From the NCBI GenBank assembly GCA_004151065.3, contig NWUY0300001408.1:22031-44294 (forward strand): a stretch of DNA of 22,264 nucleotides, written 5' to 3'. Numbering within the stretch: the stretch's first letter is position 1; every line of letters begins with the position of its first letter. Under the pieces are notes generated by a model that was not told the DNA's origin, did not search any database, and was given only the letters and a program-made list of their open reading frames with translations. The position numbers and the translations under genes are program-made. Source of the stretch: Larix sibirica. Taxonomy: Eukaryota; Streptophyta; Pinopsida; Pinales; Pinaceae. Of the stretch, positions 8,832-18,280 are shown piece by piece.

Positions 8832-9995
8832 GTCTGCGATTAATGAAATTAGATTAAATTTGCTTATAATAAATAGTATTTTTTTTTCATGTGAATATTG
8901 TATATATGTTATTTAATTAGGTAATTAATTTATTAGATTATATTGAATTTATTTGTTTATTGTAGAATGAAAATTTATTAAATTAAAAAATTTAGAATAA
9001 ATTAATTTATTTTTTCATAGTCAGTTTTTAATAAAAAATTTGTATTTTACATCTATATAAGTAAAATTTAGAAAAGAGTTAGTTTATATTATTTTAGTTG
9101 AGAGAGCCTCTGCCACATTCTTTCACTTAGCTAAGTATAAGAAATCATGTCATTGCAATTATAACTAAATTTTAAATTTGAATTATAAGCAATTTTTAGA
9201 GTGTTTTAATAGATTGATTTTAAGTTTTGTTTTCAAGTTCTAATGAGTTATACTCATATCACCATGCTCTTGTGCTTTAAGAATATCTAATATATAGTTA
9301 TTTAGATAATCAATTAATGAGTTAAATTTAGTATCAACACATTCTTTTCCATTAACAACACAGCCCCCAATTAAATCTCTTATTAACCTTAGACTTTGTC
9401 ACTCCTACTTACTATAATTTGTTTCTATGTGCCCAAATAGAGTCAATAAAAGGAATTCAAAGGAAAAGCAAAGCTAAACAAGAATTCCATAAAATATGAT
9501 ATATTCTTGCATCAACATTAATTCTATTTTCTATAAGTGACTTAGTACTAATAGTTTTATTTTTTAGTGTTGTTTAGTTTCTTTTATATAGTTTGACATA
9601 TTATAGCCATTAGTTTTATTTTCTACAATTTATTTAGTAGTGTTTTTTACAGGAGAAGTAGTTTTATGTTTTATTATTTTTTAAATTTTATTATGTAGTT
9701 TGAAATTCTGCATTAAGTTATTTTTATTTATATTATTGCCTTAATTTTTTGTTTTTTATTTTTTTCTATTTAGTTTGAGATTATGCATAGAAGAATTTTT
9801 ATATATTTACAATTGTGTTGAATTTTATGGATTAGATTGGATTATCATGACTTAAATATAGGTTAAATAAAAAATAAAAAAATTACATCTTTTTCTTATA
9901 ATAGTTTAGCTTTATTTTTTATATTTACAATATTTTAGTTTTTTTAAAGATAGATTTTAAAGATAAATTAATCTCAATAGGATTTAAATTAATTA
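8832..9995. repeat. Blocks X and Y, second copy
   Basis: 8832-9455 follows block X (2674-3620) and 9455-9995 follows 6100-6980, landmark by landmark. This shows that X and Y were contiguous in the ancestral unit. No gene is seen. The remaining 9996-10341 is AT-rich with repeated 'aagttggttgat' phrases (10009, 10123, and a variant near 10178), suggesting a further small decayed repeat. Confidence 0.65.
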
Positions 9996-10341
9996 TATTC
10001 CCTAGAGTAAGTTGGTTGATATTTTGTTATATTATAATATAAAGATTATTTTATATTTTCTACATTATATGTTCTTTCCAAGATAGGTTGAGTTCAACAA
10101 GAATTATTTCTATTTCTTACAATAAGTTGGTTGATTTTTTTTAAATATAAGTTGAACTTAATATATTTCTCAAGTAATTTGGTTGATGTTTTGTTAGATT
10201 TAATATAGTTGTGTACTTAGTATGAAGTTTTTTATAATAATTCACTTAATAATTTTATTCCTATAATAATTTACTTATTTTAGTCCTAAGTTCCATTTTA
10301 GTAAAAGTCTTGTGTAGAGAATTATCAAAGGAACATTTTTG

Positions 10342-11122
10342 NNNNNNNNNNNNNNNNNNNNNNNNNNNNNNNNNNNNNNNNNNNNNNNNNNNNNNNNNNN
10401 NNNNNNNNNNNNNNNNNNNNNNNNNNNNNNNNNNNNNNNNNNNNNNNNNNNNNNNNNNNNNNNNNNNNNNNNNNNNNNNNNNNNNNNNNNNNNNNNNNNN
10501 NNNNNNNNNNNNNNNNNNNNNNNNNNNNNNNNNNNNNNNNNNNNNNNNNNNNNNNNNNNNNNNNNNNNNNNNNNNNNNNNNNNNNNNNNNNNNNNNNNNN
10601 NNNNNNNNNNNNNNNNNNNNNNNNNNNNNNNNNNNNNNNNNNNNNNNNNNNNNNNNNNNNNNNNNNNNNNNNNNNNNNNNNNNNNNNNNNNNNNNNNNNN
10701 NNNNNNNNNNNNNNNNNNNNNNNNNNNNNNNNNNNNNNNNNNNNNNNNNNNNNNNNNNNNNNNNNNNNNNNNNNNNNNNNNNNNNNNNNNNNNNNNNNNN
10801 NNNNNNNNNNNNNNNNNNNNNNNNNNNNNNNNNNNNNNNNNNNNNNNNNNNNNNNNNNNNNNNNNNNNNNNNNNNNNNNNNNNNNNNNNNNNNNNNNNNN
10901 NNNNNNNNNNNNNNNNNNNNNNNNNNNNNNNNNNNNNNNNNNNNNNNNNNNNNNNNNNNNNNNNNNNNNNNNNNNNNNNNNNNNNNNNNNNNNNNNNNNN
11001 NNNNNNNNNNNNNNNNNNNNNNNNNNNNNNNNNNNNNNNNNNNNNNNNNNNNNNNNNNNNNNNNNNNNNNNNNNNNNNNNNNNNNNNNNNNNNNNNNNNN
11101 NNNNNNNNNNNNNNNNNNNNNN
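10342..11122. other. Assembly gap (781 N)
   Basis: Unbroken run of n. The apparent 290-311 codon frames across it are artefacts of untranslatable N. Real sequence resumes with 'aaatgtatgatagatgtg'. Confidence 1.
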
Positions 11123-11811
11123 AAATGTATGATAGATGTGTGTGTAGTAGATTTTGTTTCTGTTGTATATGTTTATCTATGCATGTGCACATATGTATTT
11201 TGTTTGCATGAATTTGTAAATGATGATAGGGATAGAGTTGTGTAAGAATCTCGTATTAAGTGTAATGTTCCCTTCCTCGGGTTGGATTGAAGGAAGTGTA
11301 CGTGAACATAAATATAACACTTAACCCCCAAAAATAAGTGATATTTTACCTAATACCATTGACACACTAACTTATTAAGAAATTGATTGAATCTAACCAC
11401 TATGACCTTGGACACATAATGACAAAGACTCCAAAGCAGTGGTATTAAACCACTATATTCTATCAAAAACTATAGAGATGGTCGCATAGTGTCATCAAAA
11501 ACTCATTAGAATGATCAACAGTGACAATCATTTTTGTATAGTCACCAAAATTAACCAAAAAAAGTATTGGTGAGGGCTAATAAGAGATTGTCACTAGAAG
11601 TGTCACCAAAGAGAGAATTAGCAACGAGCCTTTAACAACCCTCACCAAAAGTGTCACTGAAAGGGATTTGGTGAGGAACTTTAAAGGACCATATCAAAAT
11701 TCACTTATAATGGTGATGTTTTAAGGACCGTCATCATATGCAACATTGGTGATCACCCTTAAAGGTATGTCATAGGCATGACCCTCACCAATGACCTTTT
11801 TTCTTGTAGTG
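11123..11811 (-). mobile_element. CACTA (En/Spm) transposon, one end
   Basis: The right border on the plus strand reads 'gacctttttcttgtagtg'-like sequence ending at 11811. Its complement starts CACTACAAGAAAAAAGG, the classic plant CACTA terminal inverted repeat. Subterminal repeats of TTGGTGAGG in both orientations are at about 11567-11575, 11640-11648, 11668-11676 and 11783-11791, with GTCACCAAA at 11541 and 11603, as expected for transposase-binding arrays. No transposase is visible. The opposite terminus is not found, and the left limit given is simply the gap edge. The 3-bp target duplication would be 'tac' (11812-11814). Confidence 0.8.
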
Positions 11812-11814
11812 TAC

Positions 11815-11893
11815 TTACAAACCGTTAGTCATTTTGCAACAATTTCCCCATCTCCAACCTCAAGGACAATGCTACTTTTGAAGGGGAAGGACA
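11815..11893 (+). pseudogene. 3' end of a plus-strand Ty3/gypsy pol, with polypurine tract
   Basis: One frame reads NNFPISNLKDNATFEGEG before a stop inside the following LTR. This resembles the 'FPxFNLEDK' tail after the chromodomain/integrase end of many plant gypsy polyproteins (family knowledge, short match). The purine run 'gaaggggaagg' (11880-11890) is a plausible polypurine tract just before an LTR-like TG. The rest of this pol is cut off by the CACTA end at 11811. Confidence 0.5.
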
Positions 11894-12285
11894 TGTTAGG
11901 GTTCTACCTTAAATCCCCTACTTTATCAATGTATAAGTTCATAAGGCCCATTAGATATTTAGTGAGTAGTGAATTAATGTAAAAGGTGCCTCTTTATTGA
12001 ATAAAGGCCCCTAGGTGGCTTACCCTCATTAATAATGGGACCAAAAGTAGCTAGGTTTTTCACTATTGATACTTTATATATATAGTAGTAAGCTATGTAA
12101 TATTTTTCTAGGAATTGTTATTGTGTTTGGAGCTTTTCTCTTGGAGGTTTGCCCATTAAAGAGGAAAACTAACATAACTCTCTATTTTGAATATCATCAA
12201 TGCAATATATATATTTTTAGGGTTTGTCTATTTTCTCTTGTATTTTTCTATTTTTCCCCTAAAGTTTTGGGGTTAATTACTTTAC
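11894..12285 (+). mobile_element. 3' LTR of the plus-strand gypsy element
   Basis: Begins TGTTAGGG after the polypurine tract and ends TTTACA, about 392 bp. It has a TATA-like 'actttatatata' near 12070-12082, then a 'taactctctattttgaatatcatcaatgc' region and T-rich U5 of normal LTR look. The right border is strongly supported because, from base 12286 onward, the sequence is the interrupted RNase H of the oppositely oriented element. The 5-bp target would be 'tgctt' (12286-12290). No second LTR is in the window. Confidence 0.65.
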
Positions 12286-12730
12286 ATGCTTACTAGTAAA
12301 ATCCAATGGTTCTCTTTCTTGCATGAAAACTGCTATGATGCATTTACCCGATGCATCACATGACAAAGGTTTTAGTCGAGTTAGGTAGAGTGAGTACTAT
12401 AGTACACATAACTTCCTTTAAGTCTTGGAAATCCTTTTTTGGCAAAACATTCCAATTGAAAGCATTTTTTTTTAGCAAATCTATGAGTGGAATTGCAATC
12501 TTACCATAGTTCTAGATAATAAAAAATTGTAATAACTAGCGAGGCCCAGAAAACCTTTGAGTATTTTAGGAGTTTTAGGGTGAGGCCAATCCTTCATTGT
12601 TCTATTTTCTCTAGATGGACGCACACACCCTCTTGACTGATAATATGGACCAAATATTCCACTTTAGAGATGCCAAAGGAACATTTAGACCTTTTAAAAA
12701 ATATTTAATTATTGTCAAGTAGTTGTAAGA
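12286..12730 (-). pseudogene. Ty3/gypsy RT thumb and start of RNase H (truncated)
   Basis: On the minus strand, below the RT core, motifs are KCSFGISKVEYL-like text, a PHPKTPKILKGFLGLASYY-like segment, and CDASGKCIIAVFMQE followed by PLDFTSK. These are the usual RT connection and RNase H first motif (catalytic Asp in CDAS) of plant gypsy pol. Several stops and shifts interrupt it. The reading is severed after the FTSK codons by the plus-strand LTR, so the rest of RNase H, integrase and the 3' LTR of this element are absent here. Confidence 0.8.
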
Positions 12731-12731
12731 C

Positions 12732-13285
12732 CTAATCCACATGAGCTAGATGAGATTTCCAAGTTACATTGTAGATCAAGACATCATCAAAAAATACAAG
12801 GACAAAATTACACATAAAAGGTTTAAATATTTTTTTCATTAGACTGTGGAAGGTGAAGGGAACATCACAAAGGCCAAAGGGAATCACCAAGAACACGTAA
12901 TGGCCTTCATGAGTTTGAAAAGAGGTTTTGGGAATATCCTCCTCATTCATGTGAATTTGATGATAGCTTGAGTAAATATCAAGTTTGGTGAATAATTGAG
13001 GACCCTTGAGCTCATATAGAAGGTCATAAATGAGAGAAACAAGAAACTTATCCTCAACAGTCAACTTGTTCAAATCATGTAAGTTAGTATAGATGCACCA
13101 AGTTCCTTCTTTCTTGAGGACAATAAAAACTAGGGAATAATAAGAGCTAGTACTGGGGAAAATGTCATCAACAACTGGAAACTCTTGAATGATCTTTTCA
13201 ATTTTATTGTTTTGGTAAAGTTGATGACGATAAATGCATATGTTAGGTGGGAGGTATTGGGCATGAGTGGAATGGAATGATCATT
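12732..13285 (-). pseudogene. Ty3/gypsy reverse transcriptase core
   Basis: An open stretch of about 180 codons. It includes KIEKIIQEF, VLKKEGTW, DLNKLTVEDKF, LFTKLDIYSSYHQI (first catalytic Asp), ETHEG-like QTHEGHYVF, IPFGLCDVPFTF, the catalytic FFDDVLIY (Asp pair at 12783-12788) and WKSHLAHVD. Order and spacing match the palm and fingers of plant Ty3/gypsy RT, which copies element RNA into DNA in virus-like particles. It terminates at a TAG where relatives usually have a CAG/GAG codon. No ATG is available, since it was an internal part of a gag-pol polyprotein. Confidence 0.92.
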
Positions 13286-13499
13286 CTCACCATGGGAAGG
13301 GGGAATTCATTTGTGACTATCAAATATGGATTGGTATTTGTCCAAAACTAATGGCATGTTAGAAGGAATGGGTTGAGAGTGGTCTAAAAAGATTGAATGA
13401 CATGGAGTTGATCCAAAATGGCTAAATGGACCTTTTTAAGAAGCTTTTATATATAGTGCAAGTTGATAAACTCTAGAGATATGGTTGTAATTTATTTGA

Positions 13500-13870
13500 G
13501 AGTGTAGTTATTCCATAACTATTGGAAATTCATGTATAAGGTACCAAAATCCATGGTGATAGGACCTCATGTTTGTAACCATTTAAAACCTAAGACAATA
13601 TCAAAACCACCCATTTCAATAGAAAACATGTGGGATTAGAGGGAATAATAATCCATTTGAAGCCGAACATTTTCATAATGACCACCACATTTCATAGCTC
13701 CTCCAGTTGCAATGGTGATTTGAAAGTTGTTTAGAGCATGGATATATCAATGTGTTTCTTAGGCTACTCGATGATGACTAAACTTATGTGTGCTACCAAT
13801 GTCCATTAAGACTATGAACTTTCAATGTTTGAGGTAGCCAATCAATTTGAGGAGCAGAAAGATCAGTCAC
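13500..13870 (-). pseudogene. Ty3/gypsy aspartic protease region
   Basis: One minus frame reads VLMDIGSTHKF (catalytic Asp codon 13801-13803), IHALNNFQITIATGG, MKCGGHYENVRLQM, and IEMGGFDIVLGFKWL before GPITMDF. This is the usual plant gypsy protease, with the FDIVLG flap/second-motif segment. The catalytic triad reads D-I-G rather than D-S/T-G, so it would be inactive or impaired. At least four in-frame stops (TAA, TGA, TAA, TGA) occur without frame loss. It lies between the zinc knuckle and RT, as in gag-pol. Confidence 0.8.
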
Positions 13871-13881
13871 ATGAAAGAGAT

Positions 13882-14088
13882 CTAGGGTTCCTCCTCCAAT
13901 AATTCAAGTTGAGGAATGTCTTCCATAGGTGGATGAGGGACCTCATGGGTTCGAACATCAACTTCCTCATCATAAATGTCCCCTAAAATGGACATAAATA
14001 TTTTTTTCTCCTTACATTTTATGGCCGGGGGAATATTTCTCATCACAGTTGTAGAATATACCTTTGAGTTGGTGCTATGCCATTTCAA
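13882..14088 (-). pseudogene. Gag zinc-knuckle region of the minus gypsy
   Basis: Reads YNCDEKYSPGH then, after a single-base insertion, KCKEKKIFMSILGD with an acidic EEVDV tail. It corresponds to the plant gypsy nucleocapsid knuckle 'C..CDEK...GHKCK'. The first Cys is Phe (TTC), so zinc binding would be lost. The frameshift lies inside the knuckle. Confidence 0.7.
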
Positions 14089-14179
14089 CCTTGGTTAAAT
14101 TTTGGATCCTTAGAGGTGGAGAGGATGGGGAGGGATTAGTGGAAGGGAAGGTAGGTGAATAAGGAAGGGGAGTAAATGG

Positions 14180-14670
14180 GGACTTTTTATTTAGGCATTC
14201 ATCACCATATTATATTCTCTATATCTTTAAGTGGCATCTAACCAACTAGGAAAAGTCATTAAGAAATTTGCACATATCTCTTCTTTCAAACCACTAATGA
14301 AACATTCATTTTAAAACGTATTAGGCATGCCTTCAATGTGGATGGCTAGCTACTCAAAATATGAGATAAAATATTCAATTATTCCCAATTGTTTTAGCTT
14401 CATCAATGACCCCAAATAATGAGTGTTTGTTTCAAAATGTTCATAGAGATCTAAAACAATTGTGTCCAAGCAATATAACCCTTGTAGGATTTCTTGTGCC
14501 ATTGCCACCATTTCTAGCATTCAAGATCTAGATATAACATATTGACTCAAATTTTAATCACATAATTTGTGATTCCATGCAAGGAAAAATAATGTTCCAT
14601 CTAAGTGACCCTCCGAGTGGGGTTTGACCCATCGAATTTGGTGAAATCAACTTTAGGAAGTCTATTTCGT
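14180..14670 (-). pseudogene. Gag capsid region of the minus gypsy
   Basis: Minus frame begins LPKVDFTKFDGSNP, then MEHYFSLHGIT, MLYLDLE, KWWQWHKKSYKGYIAWTQL. These are hallmark phrases of plant retrotransposon gag, the capsid protein that packages element RNA. Stops fall at positions normally occupied by CAG and CGA codons. A frameshift follows near 14450, and the downstream part (14180-14440) is recognisable only in pieces. Confidence 0.8.
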
Positions 14671-14811
14671 ATTTGAGTCATCGAATCAGGACAAAAAAAG
14701 TGGAGTGAATACCAATGGGATTGAATGATACATCCCATTCCTTGTGGGAAGGTTAGTTTGGATCCAGGTATCTAGAAGATTATGAAGATAAAAGTGTTAA
14801 AAGTGGGGTAT

Positions 14812-15349
14812 CTAGTTAGAAAGTGACTCTAATTTAATAAGGTTTCCACATATGTCATCAATATTTTTTTGAGTAGAGGAGTGGTTACAGTCTAGCTTTC
14901 TTTGAAACTCATCATATAGTTTTTCCAGGTGGGAAAAATTTAGGGATATCTCTCCTCCTAAAATGTTAGACATAGGGGGAATGGGTCTACAAAAAAAGGT
15001 ACGGAATAGTGGTACTAATGTGATAATCTTGGTCACAAAGGAATGGATTCCAGGATTCTAAGGGTAAGGGAGTGCCAAGTTCTATATTTCTTTGATATAC
15101 TTGAATCATCCAACAATAGTACTCAACCCAATATATTAGGGGACTAACTAAGGAGGCTCAACCATTCCCTTAGTCGTACTACCCGAATTCCCAAATACTA
15201 GAGAGTATTCTTCCCGAGTGTTGTGCTCGGTGCCACTATAGTAACAATATGGTAGATTAAATTATTTAAAGTTAGTTTCAAGTCAACTAGGGGAATTATG
15301 ATACAGTCAAGGGTATGTGGAAGTGAAATTCCATATACATGTGTTAGCT
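14812..15349 (-). other. Gag N-terminus and leader of the minus gypsy
   Basis: Between the primer site and the capsid region. A 74-codon frame (14812-15036) ends in a polar, probably helical stretch (LEKLYDEFQRKLDCNHSSTQKN), typical of the poorly conserved gag N-terminus. 15037-15349 is untranslated leader with no further motif. Confidence 0.5.
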
Positions 15350-15361
15350 GATCTGATACTA
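15350..15361 (-). promoter_or_regulatory. Primer binding site, initiator Met tRNA type
   Basis: Minus strand reads TAGTATCAGATC, differing at two positions from TGGTATCAGAGC, the common plant LTR-element primer site. It lies 2 bp from the LTR edge and upstream of gag, exactly where minus-strand DNA synthesis should be primed. Confidence 0.75.
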
Positions 15362-15363
15362 CT

Positions 15364-15786
15364 TGAATGGTTACTAATAGGGGATACAAGGGTGTCCAAC
15401 TTACCACAAGAAACCTATTGTATTCATGTGAGTAGTCCTCCTCTAACCTAGATTTTATCATTGAATGATAGATCACTGTGTTATTTATACACATTGGAAC
15501 ATGTTCCTATCCTAAAACAATTCTAAATATTTTGTCTTAGGAAAGTGTTATGATACTAAGTGTTATGTACTTTAAAAATAGAATAAGAAATTCATAGAAG
15601 AAATAATATAAGAAATAAGGATTTTAGAATGAAAAGGACATAAATCACCACAACAACAAATAATTGTAGATAACCAAAAATCACAATAAAAATACCTTTC
15701 TTGAGGGAAAAAAATGTTCACTTTTCCCTTAAATTGGGAAATGTCCAAATGAGAAAATCTCCAATTACAATACACTCCACAAGACA
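15364..15786 (-). mobile_element. 5' LTR of the minus gypsy element
   Basis: The inner border TG/CA is adjacent to the primer site. A minus-strand TATAAATAA (15481-15489) sits about 120 bp from the inner border, giving a normal U3-R-U5 layout. The outer border is less certain. I propose 15786, where the minus strand starts TGTCTTGTGG, making about 423 bp. The partner LTR is missing, so identity between LTRs cannot be used. Confidence 0.5.
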
Positions 15787-15830
15787 TCTTATCACATTGC
15801 TTCTACTCCTTTATAAAATTTATAGTGAAT

Positions 15831-15906
15831 GAAATTTCTAGTAGGTTGAACTTTCTAGTATATCTTTACAATGAAAGAACTTTCTAGTAAGCAGAGCCTT
15901 CTAGTA
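15831..15906. repeat. 46-bp imperfect tandem repeat with GAACTTTC/TTCTAGTA motifs
   Basis: TTCTAGTA occurs at 15836, 15853, 15882 and 15899. The pairs are exactly 46 bp apart, so this is a duplicated unit. GAACTTTC (GAAnnTTC, the heat-shock-element core) is at 15848-15855 and 15877-15884. Confidence 0.75.
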
Positions 15907-16708
15907 AGTCTTTTCGCAAATATTTATTTCACACTATATCCACTTTATAGACCTTATTTAATATAGACGGCCTTGATATATAACAACTATATATTCAAGA
16001 CGCTTAGCGTAGGTCCCTTTAAAAAAAGGTTGAATCATATCATCATCTTCATTACTCGGGAATTTTGCAATAAAAAATTAAACAGGAACATCAATATCCT
16101 CACTTCCAAGATAATATATTGTGAACCAATGATATTCATAGAATCAAAGGTCGAGAAATATGTATATTGCAAATCCAATTATTACAACAAAGTGATATAA
16201 TAATGACGGTACATGGACTCAAGGGAAATAAATATGTAACACCAAACTACTAGGAATCAATGCCTATAATAGTTAATTATGGATGGATAGCTAATCAAAG
16301 ATGGAAACGAGTATCATTCTAGGGAAATGTTACTCCTTCGTATGATATAAATACTTCAAGGAAAAATATATTAAGGAAGGAGTGCATGTTGTTTCTCTAG
16401 CACAATATGCTATAGATATGACTTATGAGATGGCCCTTGCATTAGGTCCTATGGATATATAATTTAATGAGATTTTTCATTAAGGTCATTTTATGTTTGC
16501 AATCATGATTTTAGATTCCCATGGATTTTGAGTGCATTTTGAATATGGTATATTTTTTTGTGGGTGGGAGAGTGGTTATATTTTGTATTAGTAAATTTTT
16601 ACAATTATATTAGTTAGTATAATAATACAAAAAGAAGTCGGTTGACTAATAGAAAGAGGTTCACATTATATCTATTTTTTAAAAATTTTAGTAAAAATAA
16701 AATTAGTA
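15907..16708. other. AT-rich spacer, no gene recognised
   Basis: A 75-codon plus frame at 15973-16200 has lysine/asparagine/isoleucine composition that follows the AT bias and shows no motif. No repeats are shared with the rest of the window. It is probably old target DNA between two retroelements. Confidence 0.5.
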
Positions 16709-18280
16709 TGTAATACCCCAATTTTGACCCTTATGAANGTTTTGGGTAAATCAAGGAATCAATTTGATGATGGTTAGAGTTCCCACGGTTTTGAGTGGTT
16801 TGGGGAAATTTTTTTCATGATGAGGTGAGGGTTGTTTTGCAAACGTGAAGAAGGGTGCCCCATGCATTGATACCATGCAGATTGTTCCTATGGGAATAAT
16901 TGCATATAATTGGTTTCTTCTGAGGGAGGGGGCCCCATGGTTGTCTTCGCAGGAATGATGATATGGAGAAGAGTTTAGATAGTAAATTTCTCATGGAGGT
17001 ATGAGTGGCTAACTATGAGTCTTGATCGTAACATGTGTAGAGGAATTTGAGGGCATCAATTGTTGAAGGTGGGGGAGTAAAGCTTTAACTATAAAATATT
17101 GACCTATGGGTTGATCTTTTCAAATGGGATCAAATTCCTGAGACTTGTGGGGGATCGACATCATGGGTGCAAAAATATGACATGATTTGCAATGGTGCAC
17201 ACACCCATGGGGGAAACGTGTTATTCCCAGTAACAACATTGATGGCATATCATTACTGGGAATTAGGACCCTATGGTCATTAGTGGGTATACTGGTAAAT
17301 GCAATGTAAACATAGGAAAGATGTTGCCTATATACCAGTTTGGGAGCGATACCTGTGATACAATTCTAGTTTTATTGCTGAAAGGGTTGGAGTTTCGACA
17401 TCTTGGTCATTCTCTTCCACACATGACACAAATACCGAAGTGTAATAGTGAACATGCAAAAGTATTGACAATGTAGAAATAAAAATCAACAAGATAGCAC
17501 ACATGTGGAGTGCACAAGAAAAATGGGTGTAAGATGAAATTGTCTGGATCAAAGAGTGGGTAGTTCCGCTCATTATATTATGATGTCCTGATCCTAGTGG
17601 TGCAAATAGTTTTTCAAATAGACCTCCGATTTGTCCATATTAAGGGTTTGAAGATTGGTTCAAATCTCTATAAAAAGGGGTTGGGCTGGTTTTTCGAGGT
17701 CATTTGTACTGGTTCATTTTTTGTGATCCAGAGCATTTTCTAGTGATTCTGCATGATCCGAGTGTCTGATTTTTTACTTGGGAGATCCATGTAATCCTAC
17801 ACCCTTTTCTTTGCATTTCCATTTGGTCAGTTTCTAGGGTAGGAAGCTCCCTAGGGTTGTATGACCATTTTTGGTCTTAGGAAGCGATCATGCATGATTT
17901 TGGATTTTCTTGCACTATCGTGTAGGAAATTCCATTTTCTCATGCTATATATCATGTGGGAAAACCCATTGTCCCACGGTATCCACTGCATGGTAAAATG
18001 ATAATTTTTGCACGTTGTGTTGATAATGAATGTCTAGGTGGTGTGCTGGTCTTGTGCGACTATCCACTAGACAGTCACGCGGGAAGCATGGCTGAATCAT
18101 ATATATCTTACGCAAATATGGATGCACAAGACATCAATAGTTAGATGCGCTACACATGATTTTAATGCAGGGATGATGCACTACTAGTGCTGATTTCTGA
18201 GGGAAGCTTGCAACAGCTGAGGTTAAGGCTCATTTGGCATTTTGGATGCCAAGACCAAACCTGATGTAATTTTCTTTGTG
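16709..18280 (+). mobile_element. Probable LTR start and leader of a second retroelement
   Basis: TGTAATACCCCAATTTTGACC at 16709 has the look of a plant Ty3/gypsy LTR terminus. A good TATA box in context 'atctctataaaaagggg' (17669-17677) follows about 960 bp later, favouring plus orientation with a long U3. GC content rises sharply here relative to the spacer. The 3' edge of the LTR and a primer site could not be fixed. Short frames in both strands (17273-17573, 17945-18144) are not convincing genes. A single ambiguous base is at 16738. Confidence 0.4.

Noticed and set aside
1-10341. CRISPR-like or satellite array
   Set aside because: Repeats vary widely in length and spacing and carry splice-like signals. 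There is no constant repeat/spacer or monomer structure.
10275-11245. Three overlapping 290-311 codon open frames
   Set aside because: They consist almost entirely of translated N from the gap, so they are not genes.
15198-15494. 98-codon minus frame over the primer site
   Set aside because: It crosses the LTR and primer binding site, so it is untranslated leader and LTR sequence by position.
17648-17667. 'ggttcaaatc' as a tRNA T-loop
   Set aside because: No acceptor, D or anticodon stem can be drawn around it. It lies just upstream of a TATA box.
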